Positions 43,411 to 53,147 of a stretch of 64,000 bases of DNA are shown here, piece after piece. Every line of letters begins with the position of its first letter. Position 1 is the stretch's first letter. Where the stretch lies: positions 4,334,249-4,398,248 of the forward strand of contig CP030884.1 in NCBI GenBank assembly GCA_006969385.1. The letters are read 5' to 3'. Both the position numbers and the translations under genes were made by a program. Under the pieces are notes generated by a model. That model was not told the DNA's origin. It saw only the letters and a list, made by a program, of their open reading frames with translations, and searched no databases. The stretch comes from Planctomycetaceae bacterium (GTDB lineage: Bacteria; Planctomycetota; Phycisphaerae; UBA1845; UTPLA1).

Positions 43411-45111
43411 TTAAAACGGCGGTTCGACGTCATAAAACGGCCAATCGGCGCGGCCGCGACCGAGGGTCATCGGTGCGGGGTACGGCTGAAACGGTTTCGT
43501 TGTCGTTACCGGCCCCACCTTCTCAAACACGCGCAGAACGATGCGGTCGCATGCATGACCAAGCTCGGGTACTTCGAGTACCCCCGCGCTTTCGTTCAGC
43601 CATGTTGCATTTAATCCGTGGAAGTCGCTTTCGCTGTAGATCGAATCCCAGACGACAAGGCCACCGACGGGCATCGTGGCGACCATCGTCGCGTCTTTGT
43701 GGGCATTGGGTGCTTCGACATGCCCGGCGAACCAGGCCACCCAGGGGTTGGCCGCGAGGATCGGTCGATCTGCCAAGCCGAGCTCGTCAAGCTGACGGAC
43801 CAATTCCTGCACAGCCAGATGTTCGGCTTGCAATCTGAGCGGTCGCGTCATCATGGCGAACTGTGCGAGACTGAGGATGATCACGAACGACAAGCCGGCA
43901 ACGGCAACGATACGTCTAAATCTCTGCCCGCGAATGACGAGGCAAGTTATAAACATAGCCAGCAACAACAACGATGAATAGAGCAACCAACTCGACGATA
44001 TGCTAGCGAGCCCGATTCGCCCTGCTCGCGCTTCGACCCAACACGCGGCTAAGGCTGCCGCGGATGTTATCAACACGATTGGCGTCGCCCGCATGCGGCG
44101 ATGATTGCGCAAACTGATTTCGCGCGCGACCGCAGCCAATCCGCTACACGCGACGACGGCCAATAACGGTGCCACGCCCACCATGAAGCGAGCGAACCCG
44201 CCACTCGCGAATACGCCGAGCCATTTCACCACGATATGCGTCGCCGCAAACACGGCGACGAGCGCTGCGGGCAACAACAGTGCTCGGTTGCGCAACGATG
44301 TGCATCCGGCAGCAAACAATCCGACGACAGCAACGGTGCTCGCCCAAATGATGTTGGGGATGTAGGCGGTGGGACTGGTTGCAATGTACTCTGTAGAGCC
44401 CGACGGCGCGAAGAACGCTGAAATCGGCCAAACGCCAAACGCTACAAAGTGCAAAACGTTCTGCGCGATCGGTGCCCATAGTGCGAGCGCCATTGCCAAT
44501 ATGCGACCGCGCACCGATTCACGCCGTTGTAGAAACAAATAGCCCCACCAAACCGGTAGCAACACGACTGCTTCGTGCCGACACAACAGCGCCATCGAGA
44601 ACACGAGCGTCGCACGGCAATATTTTTCGCGCTGAGCCAGCCAGACCGCCAACATCAGATAGAACGCCAGAAACGTTTCGGTCAGCGTCGTGTAAGCAAG
44701 CCGCAGCAACAGCGGCTGCAGATAACACAGCGGCACAATCGCCCAGCAGTGTGGCAATTTGGCTCGACGACCGTAATCGGCAGCCAACCAAACTGCCGCG
44801 GCCGTGACGATGGCCGAGAGCATTCGCGCTAGGTGCCAAGCCGTGGTGCGATCGCCGATGCCGGCTACGAGAGCCATCGGTAGGGTAAAGCCCGCGCGGC
44901 CCCAATGATGCACGAGATATGCCGGATGAGTCCATGCCCAGCGGGCGAACATGAAATGCGTTAAATCGTCGTCGTGATGGACTCCATTGGACAACAACCC
45001 CAGCGCGATTGTGACCAAGAGGCCGACGAGTATGAGTAGCGTTGTTTTGTTAATTAAGAAATTCACCGTCCACGTTCCTTGGTGAAGCAAAATCCCGTGA
45101 ATGAACGGCAT
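43411..45111 (-). CDS. GT-C type membrane glycosyltransferase-like protein
   Basis: 566 residues with about eleven hydrophobic spans. The first extracytoplasmic loop carries an acidic motif (HHDDDLTHFMFARWAW, about 45-60), as in GT-C enzymes that use lipid-linked sugar donors. The pattern YTTLTETFLAFYLML and the later RHEAVVLLPVWWGY resemble the PMT/ArnT family. The C-terminal ~150 residues form a soluble domain. The donor and acceptor are unknown. A second, unrelated-looking GT-C gene lies at 45694-47667 on the same strand, with the cytosine deaminase inserted between them on the other strand. Confidence 0.65.
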   Translation of the reverse strand: MPFIHGILLHQGTWTVNFLINKTTLLILVGLLVTIALGLLSNGVHHDDDLTHFMFARWAWTHPAYLVHHWGRAGFTLPMALVAGIGDRTTAWHLARMLSAIVTAAAVWLAADYGRRAKLPHCWAIVPLCYLQPLLLRLAYTTLTETFLAFYLMLAVWLAQREKYCRATLVFSMALLCRHEAVVLLPVWWGYLFLQRRESVRGRILAMALALWAPIAQNVLHFVAFGVWPISAFFAPSGSTEYIATSPTAYIPNIIWASTVAVVGLFAAGCTSLRNRALLLPAALVAVFAATHIVVKWLGVFASGGFARFMVGVAPLLAVVACSGLAAVAREISLRNHRRMRATPIVLITSAAALAACWVEARAGRIGLASISSSWLLYSSLLLLAMFITCLVIRGQRFRRIVAVAGLSFVIILSLAQFAMMTRPLRLQAEHLAVQELVRQLDELGLADRPILAANPWVAWFAGHVEAPNAHKDATMVATMPVGGLVVWDSIYSESDFHGLNATWLNESAGVLEVPELGHACDRIVLRVFEKVGPVTTTKPFQPYPAPMTLGRGRADWPFYDVEPPF

Positions 45112-45216
45112 CGTAATCTAAAAGTAAAAATCGGCTGCCATAACGCGGCGTAACCTGTTAACTTGCTTCAAGGGCAACGTAAACATCACCGACTTAACGA
45201 ACGAAGGGGAGACTGT

Positions 45217-45654
45217 ATGGATTCGTTTCTACAAGCCGCCATCGAAGAAGCAAAGAAAGGTCTCGACGAAGGCGGCATTCCGATCGGTTCGGTTCTCGTG
45301 ATCGACCACACCATCGTAGGCCGCGGCCACAATCGCCGCGTACAACAGGGAAGCGCCATTTTGCACGCCGAGATGGATGCCATCGAAAATGCGGGACGTT
45401 TGACGGCCGCCGATTATCAACGCGCGACGCTTTATTCCACACTTAGCCCTTGCGACATGTGCAGCGGCACGGCCCTTCTGTATAAAATCCCGAAAATCGT
45501 GATTGGTGAGAACGAGACGTTTCAAGGACCGGAGGCATACGTGCGCTCGCGCGGTGTTGAGTTGATCGTGATGAACGACGCAAGCTGCATTCATATGATG
45601 CGCGACTTCATCGAGGCTAAACCACAGTTATGGAATGAGGACATTGGCGTTTAA
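45217..45654 (+). CDS. Cytosine/nucleoside deaminase (Fcy1-like)
   Basis: 145 residues from the ATG at 45217, after GGGGAG. Zinc deaminase motifs are in place: HAE at 50-52 (zinc ligand and catalytic glutamate) and PCDMC at 78-82 (two zinc cysteines). The wording GGIPIGSVLV, TLSPCDMCSG and the end (FIEAKPQLWNEDIG) are closer to yeast-type cytosine deaminase than to tRNA adenosine deaminase TadA. Likely converts cytosine to uracil in salvage; other bases are possible. It is flanked by two leftward glycosyltransferase genes and stands alone on its strand. Confidence 0.87.
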   Translation: MDSFLQAAIEEAKKGLDEGGIPIGSVLVIDHTIVGRGHNRRVQQGSAILHAEMDAIENAGRLTAADYQRATLYSTLSPCDMCSGTALLYKIPKIVIGENETFQGPEAYVRSRGVELIVMNDASCIHMMRDFIEAKPQLWNEDIGV

Positions 45655-45693
45655 TTGCTGAGGCGCGATTGCCCTTCGCCGCCCCATAAAATT

Positions 45694-47667
45694 CTACTCC
45701 GCTAATTGAATCGTCACCGTCTTTCCCATCGCGGGCACCAGAATTTCGATGGTCCGCCGTTCGCGCGGCGGGCACGCGGTGTATTCGATCAACCATAATT
45801 TCACGCGCTCCCACGCCGGAACGTCGCACGCCAACGGCCATTCCCCCCGTCGCACGAATCGATCGTCACTCGTTACCAATTCGCGCAGCAACTTTCGCGG
45901 TCGCGGATCGGCATCGGTGTAATGTGTGTCCGGTAGGCGCGACTCCATCACGACATACCGAATGCCGTATTGATTCAGGAGGTTGATGATGTCATCTTGC
46001 GATTTCACCAATTCGACGCCCGCATATTTCATGCGGGCCGCGCGCGCATACAACAGTTTGCTGGCACGCAATGGTATCAATGACGCACGGGCCTGTTCGT
46101 TGGCATAAAGGTCGTAAACGAATTGACCATCGCGCACGGCATCAATCAGAACGAGGTCGGCATCCCCCCGGCTCAATAATGCATCAACGGCAGGCTGGTA
46201 CGATGGTGGATTGCCGGGATGAGCGCGGACCGTCAGCAAAGTCTGAGTGCCAAGAAATAAAGCGCATGCGGCGACTGTAGCCTTGCTAAATCGAATTTGA
46301 GGTTTATTTGACTCGCTACTTGTTCTAGCTCGTGCTGCTGCGAACGCGATCAACCGCTGCCAACCGGATACGGCAAGCATCAACAATGGCGGCAACGCGA
46401 AAAAGAAGTAGCGCGGTTCCTTGGCGGCGATGGTGCTGCTGAAGGCCCACCAGGCGAGCAGCCATATCGTCAGCAGCAATAGCGATCGTGGGACTTGTTG
46501 ATGCTGCGACACCTGCCCGTCTGTTTCAGCGAATAGATCATGGGAGGGCTCATTACGGGCGTTTCCCTGCGATTCGGCAACATTTGAATCAGCGCGAAGC
46601 CTCTGTTGATTTAGGGAGTCGGCCGCCGCGCGCATGCTCTCAACAACATGGCGCTCGTAGCGTGAAGTATCCGGATTGCCTTGCGCGATTTCCGGATCGG
46701 TCTTTTTTAGCCCGGCGTTGATGCTATGGCCCGCGCATCCAACTAATACAAACCCAACGAGCGGCCAACCGATCATCTCAGGCAAATGTTCGATATAAAA
46801 CGTGAAATCGGGAGACCACGCCAACAGTTTTTCCGGCAATGCCGTGTAAGGCGCGGCGAGTTTGCCATAGGCCAGTACGACGAATGCAATCACCGCCCCC
46901 GTCGCAATGGTCGTGGGTCGAAACAACCAGCGGCGCCCATCCCGACAACTCATGGCGTGCAACAGCGCGATAGGTAACACGATCCCAGCCGTCTGCTTCG
47001 TCAAAAACGCCATCACGACCGCGACTCCGAACATCAAGACCGGCCAACGTTGGTTGTCACTTCGCAATGTTTGCGCATAGCAAACAAGTGCGAACATCAT
47101 CCAAAACGTCGCCGGCCATTCGAGCATGACATCACCGGCCCATCGCGCTCCCGCGGGTGAAGCAATCAACAGCAAGGTCGCATAGAGACCGACATTGTTA
47201 CCAAGCAGTTGCCGCCCCAGCCCATACATTGCCATGCCGGCAGCAACCACAAAGGCCAACACCAACACGCGCGCAGTCAGCAGACTGACGCCGAAAATCG
47301 CAAACGTCAGCGCTTCCACCGCCGCAAAGCCCGGCGGCCAATACACAATGATGCCCAACGTGGGATGGCGCAGGTAAAACTGCTCGGCCCAAGTGCGGGG
47401 ATCGTTGAGCGGCATGTCCTTGGCAAATTCGTATAAGAAGATGCCGTCGAAGAGATGATTGGGGCCGTCGGACCAACCCAACGCATCGTTGAGATGCCAA
47501 CCGTTGACGCCGATGGTTGCAACGGTGATGCACGCGAACGCGGCAAGATGCTGAACGAGTCGGGAGCGTCGCGGTTTGGGTTGAAAAGCCGATGCACGCG
47601 CCGGAATCGGAATCGTCGCCGGTCCACGCGCGATGGTTCGATTTGTTTGCGCGGATGAAACGCTCAA
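45694..47667 (-). CDS. Family 39 (ArnT/PMT-like) membrane glycosyltransferase
   Basis: 657 residues; the only start compatible with the N-terminus is a TTG at 47667 (weak GAAGG upstream). About ten to eleven spans. The first loop after span one holds DGPNHLFDGIFLYEF and the acidic/aromatic motif HPTLGIIVYWPPGFA, the donor-site region of the PMT_2 family. LLIASPAGARWAGDVMLEWPATFWMMFAL is typical of these enzymes. A charged insertion of about 70 residues near the middle (KKTDPEIAQGNPDTSR) and a C-terminal soluble domain are present. It transfers a sugar from a polyprenyl-phosphate donor outside the membrane; acceptor unknown. Confidence 0.75.
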   Translation of the reverse strand: MSVSSAQTNRTIARGPATIPIPARASAFQPKPRRSRLVQHLAAFACITVATIGVNGWHLNDALGWSDGPNHLFDGIFLYEFAKDMPLNDPRTWAEQFYLRHPTLGIIVYWPPGFAAVEALTFAIFGVSLLTARVLVLAFVVAAGMAMYGLGRQLLGNNVGLYATLLLIASPAGARWAGDVMLEWPATFWMMFALVCYAQTLRSDNQRWPVLMFGVAVVMAFLTKQTAGIVLPIALLHAMSCRDGRRWLFRPTTIATGAVIAFVVLAYGKLAAPYTALPEKLLAWSPDFTFYIEHLPEMIGWPLVGFVLVGCAGHSINAGLKKTDPEIAQGNPDTSRYERHVVESMRAAADSLNQQRLRADSNVAESQGNARNEPSHDLFAETDGQVSQHQQVPRSLLLLTIWLLAWWAFSSTIAAKEPRYFFFALPPLLMLAVSGWQRLIAFAAARARTSSESNKPQIRFSKATVAACALFLGTQTLLTVRAHPGNPPSYQPAVDALLSRGDADLVLIDAVRDGQFVYDLYANEQARASLIPLRASKLLYARAARMKYAGVELVKSQDDIINLLNQYGIRYVVMESRLPDTHYTDADPRPRKLLRELVTSDDRFVRRGEWPLACDVPAWERVKLWLIEYTACPPRERRTIEILVPAMGKTVTIQLAE

Positions 47668-47709
47668 CGGGTTAACGATACCTTCTTTTCAAAGGAATGA
47701 GGACCGTCG

Positions 47710-49461
47710 TTAGCTCGGAAACTGAAAATCCGCTATCTGCAACTCGACATTGACGCGACCGTTCCATTCATTGAGTATCGGCTGAAAAGCGACGCGGCAG
47801 CGACGCTTTTCGCGCAGCTCGTCGGCATGTTTCGCCATGCCGAAGGCGATCCCCTTGGCGTAACTGCGACCGTCGGTCAGCCGCACCTGCAAATGCCCGC
47901 CATTCTTGCCCACGACCCGCGGTTCGTCGGCCAGTTCCAACCATTCGGTCGCGAAGCGCGGTGCCGGGTTACCCGCACCGAACGGCTCGAGTCGCGCCAA
48001 CTCGTTTACCAATTGCCGATCGAGCATCGCAAGCGGCACTTCGTCGTCGATACGCAAACTGGGATTCAAATCCGCTGGCGTCAGTAAACGCGCCGCCCGG
48101 TCGTGAAAGGCGGCGCGAAATTCATCAACGCGCTGGGCATCGATCTTCAGCCCTGCCGCCATCGCGTGACCGCCATAACTCAACAAATGATCGCGACAGT
48201 CACCGAATACTTCGTGCAACGCAAAGTTCTTGATGCTGCGCGCAGAGCCTTGCCCGATGCCGTTCTCCAACGCGATCATCACGGTCGGACGCCCAAACGT
48301 CTCGGTCACGCGGCTCGCGACGATGCCGATCACGCCCGCGTGCCAATTGGGTGATGCCAACACGATACCACGCACGCTATCCGTATCTTGGCCGGTCGCA
48401 CTGACCATCTCGATGGCCTCATCGGCGATGCGCCGCTGTAAGTTCTGGCGTTGGCGATTCTGCTTTTCGAGATGCTCGGCAATCTTGACCGCTTCGTCGG
48501 CATCGGCGCGCGTCAACATCTCAACGGCCAAGCGCGCGCAGCCCATCCGGCCAATAGCGTTTAAACGCGGCGCAAGCTTAAAGCCAATGTCGTAACCGCT
48601 CAGCCGTGAGCCCGACAAACGCGAGGCGTCGATCAAAGCCTTCACGCCGGGAAGGTGGCTTTGCTCCAAACCGCGCAGTCCGTAATGCGCCAGAATGCGA
48701 TTTTCGCCATGCAAGGGCACAACATCTGCGATGATGCCGAGCCCGGCGAGCCCGGTGGCATCGATCAGAAATTGACGAAACTCCGGCGTGACTTTGTCGG
48801 ATTCGCATAATTCCTTCGCGACTGCCCAGGCCAACTTAAACGCAACGCCCGCCCCCGACAGATCGGGATTGGCATAACGTTTGCCGCCTTGCATCGGTAT
48901 GCCCGGATGCACCACCAACGCATCGGGCAATACGATGTGCTGGTCGGTCGTCGTATGCGCGTTGTGATGGTCGGTGATGATGAACTCGATGCCGAGTTGC
49001 TTCGCGCGCATCGCCGGTTCGATCGCCGTCACACCGCAGTCGACGGTGACGACAACCTCGGCACCTTGTTCGGCGAGTTGATCGATGGCTTCGATATTGA
49101 CGCCGTAGCCTTCTTCGAGGCGGTTGGGAATGTAGTAATCGACAGTCGCGCCGGCAATGTGCAGGCAATGCCAAAGAATCGATACACCGGTAATGCCATC
49201 CACATCGTAATCGCCGTAGATGACGATCTTGCGACCGCGGCGCACCGCATCGGCCAAGCGCGCGGCGGCTTCGGCAACGCCCGGCAATTCCTCCGGCGGA
49301 AACAGATCGCCCATACGCGGCGCAAGAAAGCCCGCGGCACAATCGGCGTCGGTCAATCCGCGATTGTGCAGCACCTGAGCCAGCACCGGCGATATCTTAA
49401 GCTGCGTGGCGAGTTGTTCCCGTCCCGTCCATGGGGCGGCAATCACCCAATCCTTGGGCAT
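47710..49461 (-). CDS. recJ: Single-stranded-DNA-specific exonuclease RecJ
   Basis: 583 residues from the ATG at 49461, with AGGAG seven bases upstream. DHH-family motifs: YGDYDVDGITG (motif I, metal ligands), VTVDCG (motif II), ITDHHNAH (motif III) and VHPG. The DHHA1-type second domain includes YGGHAMAAGLKID. The C-terminal OB-like domain (GKNGGHLQVRLTDG) is complete. It degrades single-stranded DNA 5' to 3' during recombination, base excision and mismatch repair in the cytoplasm. Normal length for the family. Confidence 0.93.
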   Translation of the reverse strand: MPKDWVIAAPWTGREQLATQLKISPVLAQVLHNRGLTDADCAAGFLAPRMGDLFPPEELPGVAEAAARLADAVRRGRKIVIYGDYDVDGITGVSILWHCLHIAGATVDYYIPNRLEEGYGVNIEAIDQLAEQGAEVVVTVDCGVTAIEPAMRAKQLGIEFIITDHHNAHTTTDQHIVLPDALVVHPGIPMQGGKRYANPDLSGAGVAFKLAWAVAKELCESDKVTPEFRQFLIDATGLAGLGIIADVVPLHGENRILAHYGLRGLEQSHLPGVKALIDASRLSGSRLSGYDIGFKLAPRLNAIGRMGCARLAVEMLTRADADEAVKIAEHLEKQNRQRQNLQRRIADEAIEMVSATGQDTDSVRGIVLASPNWHAGVIGIVASRVTETFGRPTVMIALENGIGQGSARSIKNFALHEVFGDCRDHLLSYGGHAMAAGLKIDAQRVDEFRAAFHDRAARLLTPADLNPSLRIDDEVPLAMLDRQLVNELARLEPFGAGNPAPRFATEWLELADEPRVVGKNGGHLQVRLTDGRSYAKGIAFGMAKHADELREKRRCRVAFQPILNEWNGRVNVELQIADFQFPS

Positions 49462-49642
49462 AATTGGCTCCTACCGAAACGTCTGATCGTTCAAGGGTTC
49501 GCAAGTATAGCGGCAGTGTGGTAACCGCTCTAATCACGAATTGTGATTTTCTATTTCGTCGGTCAGCCGTTTCACCCGTTCGGTTTTACGCTCGGTCGGA
49601 TACTCAACTCGGGATAGAATCGACGAATCGGAGGATGCGATC

Positions 49643-50161
49643 ATGGCACGCTGGCGGTGGACCGACCGATCATTCGACCTCAGTTTTCCAATCGAGAAAT
49701 GGCCAGACCTGCTCGAGCGCGTGCGGGGTACACCAGCCCGTGTGGCGTCGATGGTGCACGGGATTGATGAGGGACTGCTCGCACGATCCGATGGCAAGGG
49801 TTGGACCGTGAAGCAAAATCTGGGCCATCTGATCGATTTGGGATACCTGCCTCTGCAACGAATCGAACAAATATTGGCGGGCGAAGCCGAGTTGATTGGT
49901 GCGGATATGACGAATGCCAAAACAAATCAAGCCAACCACAATGTCGTTTCGATCGACGAGCTACTCGCCGCCTTCAGTAGCGAACGCCAAAATCTGGTTT
50001 CAAAGTTTGAGTCATTGAGCGATGAAGATTGGGGAAAATCGGCGCTGCACCCGCGCTTGCGACAACCGATGCGCATCGTCGATATCGCTTATTTTGATAG
50101 CGAGCACGATGACTACCATCTGGCCCGGATGCGCCAGTTGATTAAGAGTCTGAGCCAATGA
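49643..50161 (+). CDS. DinB superfamily protein
   Basis: 172 residues, GGAGG nine bases before the ATG. The four-helix DinB/YfiT-type layout with a predicted metal triad of histidines is visible: LGHLIDLGY (about 55-63) and EHDDYHLARM near the C-terminus. The N-terminal segment (WTDRSFDLSFP, LLERVRGTPARV) is the form seen in planctomycete DinB-like proteins. Members act as thiol-dependent transferases or bind metals; a DNA damage role is named only by homology. It starts 181 bases from recJ on the opposite strand. Confidence 0.78.
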   Translation: MARWRWTDRSFDLSFPIEKWPDLLERVRGTPARVASMVHGIDEGLLARSDGKGWTVKQNLGHLIDLGYLPLQRIEQILAGEAELIGADMTNAKTNQANHNVVSIDELLAAFSSERQNLVSKFESLSDEDWGKSALHPRLRQPMRIVDIAYFDSEHDDYHLARMRQLIKSLSQ

Positions 50162-50189
50162 TGCGGCGCGAAGGCCGACAACTTGCAGC

Positions 50190-50633
50190 CTAGTTATTGC
50201 GATCCGCGAGTCTCACCACAAATCGCAAGCCCGACCAAGTACTGTCGATCGCGCAAATTTTGTTGTCGACGAGTCCGTTAAGCAGGCCGAAAGCGCGCAC
50301 CTTGCCCTCATCGATGTCGGTCGCGATGCCGCTGGCTTTTTTCGGCCACGCCACCCACAAACCGCCATTTGCGACGAGGCGATCCTTGGCTTTGGGAAAC
50401 GTTTTCAGGAATGTTGATTCGTTTTTACAGAACAGCAGGATTAGATCGAACCTTGCATTGCCGCGCAAGCCATGGAACAGCCGTACGTCTTCCGGCAGGG
50501 CTTCGAGTAATGCCTCCGCGTCCATTGGTGCGTGTAGCAACGTCACGCGATGACCGGGCTTGATGCCGAGCTTCTTGACGAGCGGCGTGCCGGAGTATCC
50601 GGCGGCGTTGTTCTGTTTTGGCTTCGCATTCAT
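50190..50633 (-). CDS. DUF3052 family protein
   Basis: 147 residues from the ATG at 50633. The diagnostic start GYSGTPLVKKLGIKPG matches DUF3052 proteins, which are small cytosolic proteins of unknown function. Further family wording includes FDLILLFCKNESTF and GGLWVAWPKKASG. Upstream in-frame sequence to 50711 has no conserved residues. It converges with the DinB gene. Confidence 0.85.
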   Translation of the reverse strand: MNAKPKQNNAAGYSGTPLVKKLGIKPGHRVTLLHAPMDAEALLEALPEDVRLFHGLRGNARFDLILLFCKNESTFLKTFPKAKDRLVANGGLWVAWPKKASGIATDIDEGKVRAFGLLNGLVDNKICAIDSTWSGLRFVVRLADRNN

Positions 50634-50805
50634 TAACGATTCACACTCGTAGCAAGTGCTTCGGGTGCCCCTGCCCCTCTGAAGCTCGGGGACATTCGAC
50701 ATCCGGTGCATAAGTTAACGCGATAGTTAATCGGTGCCCCCTTCTTTTTCGGAGAAATAGGTGGGTCATCGTCAAGCTTCGCAGTTAACGCCGTGCTTTG
50801 CGATT

Positions 50806-50835
50806 CCCCAACCTTCGCTGACGCGAAGGATGGGG
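50806..50835. repeat. Palindromic repeat CCCCAACCTTCGC / GCGAAGGATGGGG
   Basis: The arms 50806-50818 and 50823-50835 pair in 12 of 13 positions around TGAC. The 3' flank continues GCACCC. It lies between queC and the DUF3052 gene and resembles the other GGCAC-tagged intergenic palindromes of this window. Confidence 0.6.
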
Positions 50836-50852
50836 CACCCGAGCACGAATAA

Positions 50853-51515
50853 CTAAACGGTCGGATCGTAAATCGTCGGGTCGTCGACGTCCGCTTCGGC
50901 GAAGGCCTTTTTCCGTTCGCGGCAGGTTGGGCAGTCGCCGCAGTGTTGGTCGCCGCCTTGATAGCATGACCACGTTAGCTCAAACGGCACATTTAATTCA
51001 TCGCCGCGACGGACGATGTCGGCTTTCGTCATGTCGACGAAGGGTCGCAGTAGTTGCGGAGCGTGCCAATCGCAGAGTGACAATGCTGTGGCCATCGCGT
51101 CGGCGAAGGCGGGTCGGCAATCGGGATAAATTTCGTGATCGCCACCGTGAGCGGCGTAGGCAACGGCGTCGGCCTTCAAGCTAACCGCCCAGGCCCCCGC
51201 CACCGAAAGCAGCACCATGTTGCGATTGGGCACGACGGTTTGCTTCATGTTGTCGATGCCGTAGCCACCCGTGGGCATGGCGACGGCATCGTCGGTTAGC
51301 GCGCTGCCGACGAGCAGTTCGCGCAAGCCTGCCAGATCGGCGACACGATGTTCGACGCCGGCGCGAACGCAGATCGCGGCAGCAGCGTCGATTTCGCGAT
51401 GGTGGCGCTGACCGTAGCGCACGCTGAGCGCGGCGACGTCGTGACCTTGATCGCGTAGGTGATAGAGCAAAACGGACGAGTCGAGCCCGCCGGAATGGAG
51501 AAGTACGGCTTTCAT
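50853..51515 (-). CDS. queC: 7-cyano-7-deazaguanine synthase
   Basis: 220 residues from the ATG at 51515. It has the PP-loop SGGLDSSVLL (about 8-17), the substrate segment TVVPNRNMVLLSVA, AYAAHGGDHEIYPDCRPAFADAM (conserved QueC block) and the zinc site CYQGGDQHCGDCPTCRERKKAF. It converts 7-carboxy-7-deazaguanine to preQ0 with ATP and ammonia, a step in queuosine and deazaguanine-DNA pathways. queD, queE and dpd genes are not in the window. I saw no preQ1 riboswitch in front of it. Confidence 0.93.
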   Translation of the reverse strand: MKAVLLHSGGLDSSVLLYHLRDQGHDVAALSVRYGQRHHREIDAAAAICVRAGVEHRVADLAGLRELLVGSALTDDAVAMPTGGYGIDNMKQTVVPNRNMVLLSVAGAWAVSLKADAVAYAAHGGDHEIYPDCRPAFADAMATALSLCDWHAPQLLRPFVDMTKADIVRRGDELNVPFELTWSCYQGGDQHCGDCPTCRERKKAFAEADVDDPTIYDPTV

Positions 51516-51849
51516 AGATGGGATGATAACCGGTGTGTCGCCGAGACGTGATTTAGCGGGGCTTGGACGGCGGCTTGATCTCGGCGTGTTGAGATGAAAG
51601 CGGGGGAATGTCCGAATGAGGGCCCGCATGGCTTGGTGATTCCGAAGTTAGCCCCCGGGCCATTGGCCGGGGGCTGAGTGTGGCGTTTTCGATGTGTGTC
51701 GTCCTCGATATTAAATAGATATCAATGAGGTGTGGCCTCACGTGTGAATTCGTCTCAATGCAGCGGGAATTTCGTCGCTGCCGGCTTCGGCTTGCTAATC
51801 CTTCCTGCAATCATTAGCGTGCCGTGAAAATGAGGTGTGACGATCCCGC
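51516..51849. repeat. Divergent gap between queC and rnd with a 9-bp palindrome
   Basis: 334 bases, no gene. At 51650-51675 the arms AGCCCCCGG and CCGGGGGCT enclose GCCATTGG, a GC-rich dispersed-repeat-like element. Smaller pairings follow (TGAGG-TGTGG-CCTCA at 51726-51740; GCAGCG/CGCTGC at 51760-51781). No clear promoter boxes are seen for either flanking gene. Confidence 0.6.
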
Positions 51850-53058
51850 GTGAGTAAGAAGAAACCTGCCAAACTCGATCCGATCTTGATCGGCAACAAA
51901 TCTGAACTGGAAGCGCTTTGCGCGGATATCCAGGACGCCGGTTGGTTCGCGTTCGATACCGAATTCGTCGGCGAAGATCAGTTTCGACCCGAGGTTTGCC
52001 TGATCCAGGTGGCGCTGGCTGACGACGTTTATCTGATCGATCCGCTGTCGAAATATGATGTGACGCCGATCTGGGAATTGTTGGCGGACGAGACGATCGA
52101 AAAAATCGTACACGCCGGTCCCGAAGATGTCGCCCAGGCCTGGCACGAACTCGATAGGCCACCGCGCAATGTGATCGATACGCAATTGGCAGCCGGTTTT
52201 GTAGGCGTCGGTTACCCCGTCAGCCTCAGCCGCTTGGTGCGGATGACGCTGAATAAACGCATGCACAAGTCGCAAACGCTCAGCGATTGGCGCCAGCGCC
52301 CGTTGGGTAAGGATCAGATTCAATACGCCGCCGAAGATGTGGTGCATCTCAAGCGGATTCGCGACAAGCTGATGCGTAAGACGGATAGTCTGGGGCGGAC
52401 GGATTGGCTGCGGGCGGAATGCGACGCGATGTGTGCCGCAAGTGAGCCGACGCAGGATCAGGAACAACGATTGCGCCGCTTAAAGGGTGCCGGTTCGCTT
52501 TCGCGCCACGAGTTGGCGATTGCCTACGCGATTCTCGACGAGCGCGAAACGCTGGCAATCGAATACAACCGCCCCGTCCGAACCGTGATAAAGGACCACA
52601 TCGTGGTGGAACTGGCGCGGCGCGGCTGGACCGACCCCGGCAAGTTACGGTCGATTCGCGGGCTGAATATTTCCAATGCGGCGGTGGCACGCGTCGCGAA
52701 GGTCGTTGAAGAAGCGCTCAAGATTCCGGAAGCCGAATGGCCCGAGTTGCCGTCGCGCGAAGATTTGCCGGAAGAAGACGCGCTGATCGATTTATTGACG
52801 GCCGTCTTAAAAGACTGGTGCCTGCAAAACGAGATGTCGTACGGGCTGTTGAGCAAGAAGCAGACGCTGCGCAATCTCGTGCGTAGCCGCACACGTCCGG
52901 ACGACGCCGAAGAGGACACTACCTTCACCGAGGGTTGGCGAGCCGAATGCGTGGGCGGGTTGCTGGCCGATTTGCTGGACGGCAAGGCCGAGGTAAGGGT
53001 CGTTCTCGAAGAAAATGAGCGGCGTGTGGTCGCGAGCCGGATAGAATCCTCCGATTAA
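51850..53058 (+). CDS. rnd: Ribonuclease D
   Basis: 402 residues from a GTG at 51850. DEDDy exonuclease motifs: FDTEF with D36 and E38 (Exo I), HAGPEDV with D93 (Exo II) and YAAEDVVHL with Y159 and D163 (Exo III). Two HRDC-type helical domains follow (LSRHELAIAYAILDERE and the later DALIDLLTAVLKDWC). It trims 3' ends of tRNA precursors and other small RNAs. Length fits rnd. The next gene, an HTH-EIIA fusion, starts 89 bases on and is probably co-transcribed. Confidence 0.92.
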   Translation: MSKKKPAKLDPILIGNKSELEALCADIQDAGWFAFDTEFVGEDQFRPEVCLIQVALADDVYLIDPLSKYDVTPIWELLADETIEKIVHAGPEDVAQAWHELDRPPRNVIDTQLAAGFVGVGYPVSLSRLVRMTLNKRMHKSQTLSDWRQRPLGKDQIQYAAEDVVHLKRIRDKLMRKTDSLGRTDWLRAECDAMCAASEPTQDQEQRLRRLKGAGSLSRHELAIAYAILDERETLAIEYNRPVRTVIKDHIVVELARRGWTDPGKLRSIRGLNISNAAVARVAKVVEEALKIPEAEWPELPSREDLPEEDALIDLLTAVLKDWCLQNEMSYGLLSKKQTLRNLVRSRTRPDDAEEDTTFTEGWRAECVGGLLADLLDGKAEVRVVLEENERRVVASRIESSD

Positions 53059-53147
53059 ATAGTTAAGTGGCGCAATTGCTGCCACGGCCGAACGCTGAGG
53101 GCTACCGCCCCACCGATTCGGCATCTTCGCCCGGGAGTCTGCTGCCG

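Noticed and set aside
51516..51849. A preQ1 riboswitch in front of queC
   Set aside because: The region upstream of the queC start has no small pseudoknot with an A-rich tail next to the ribosome site; only GC-rich palindromes are seen.
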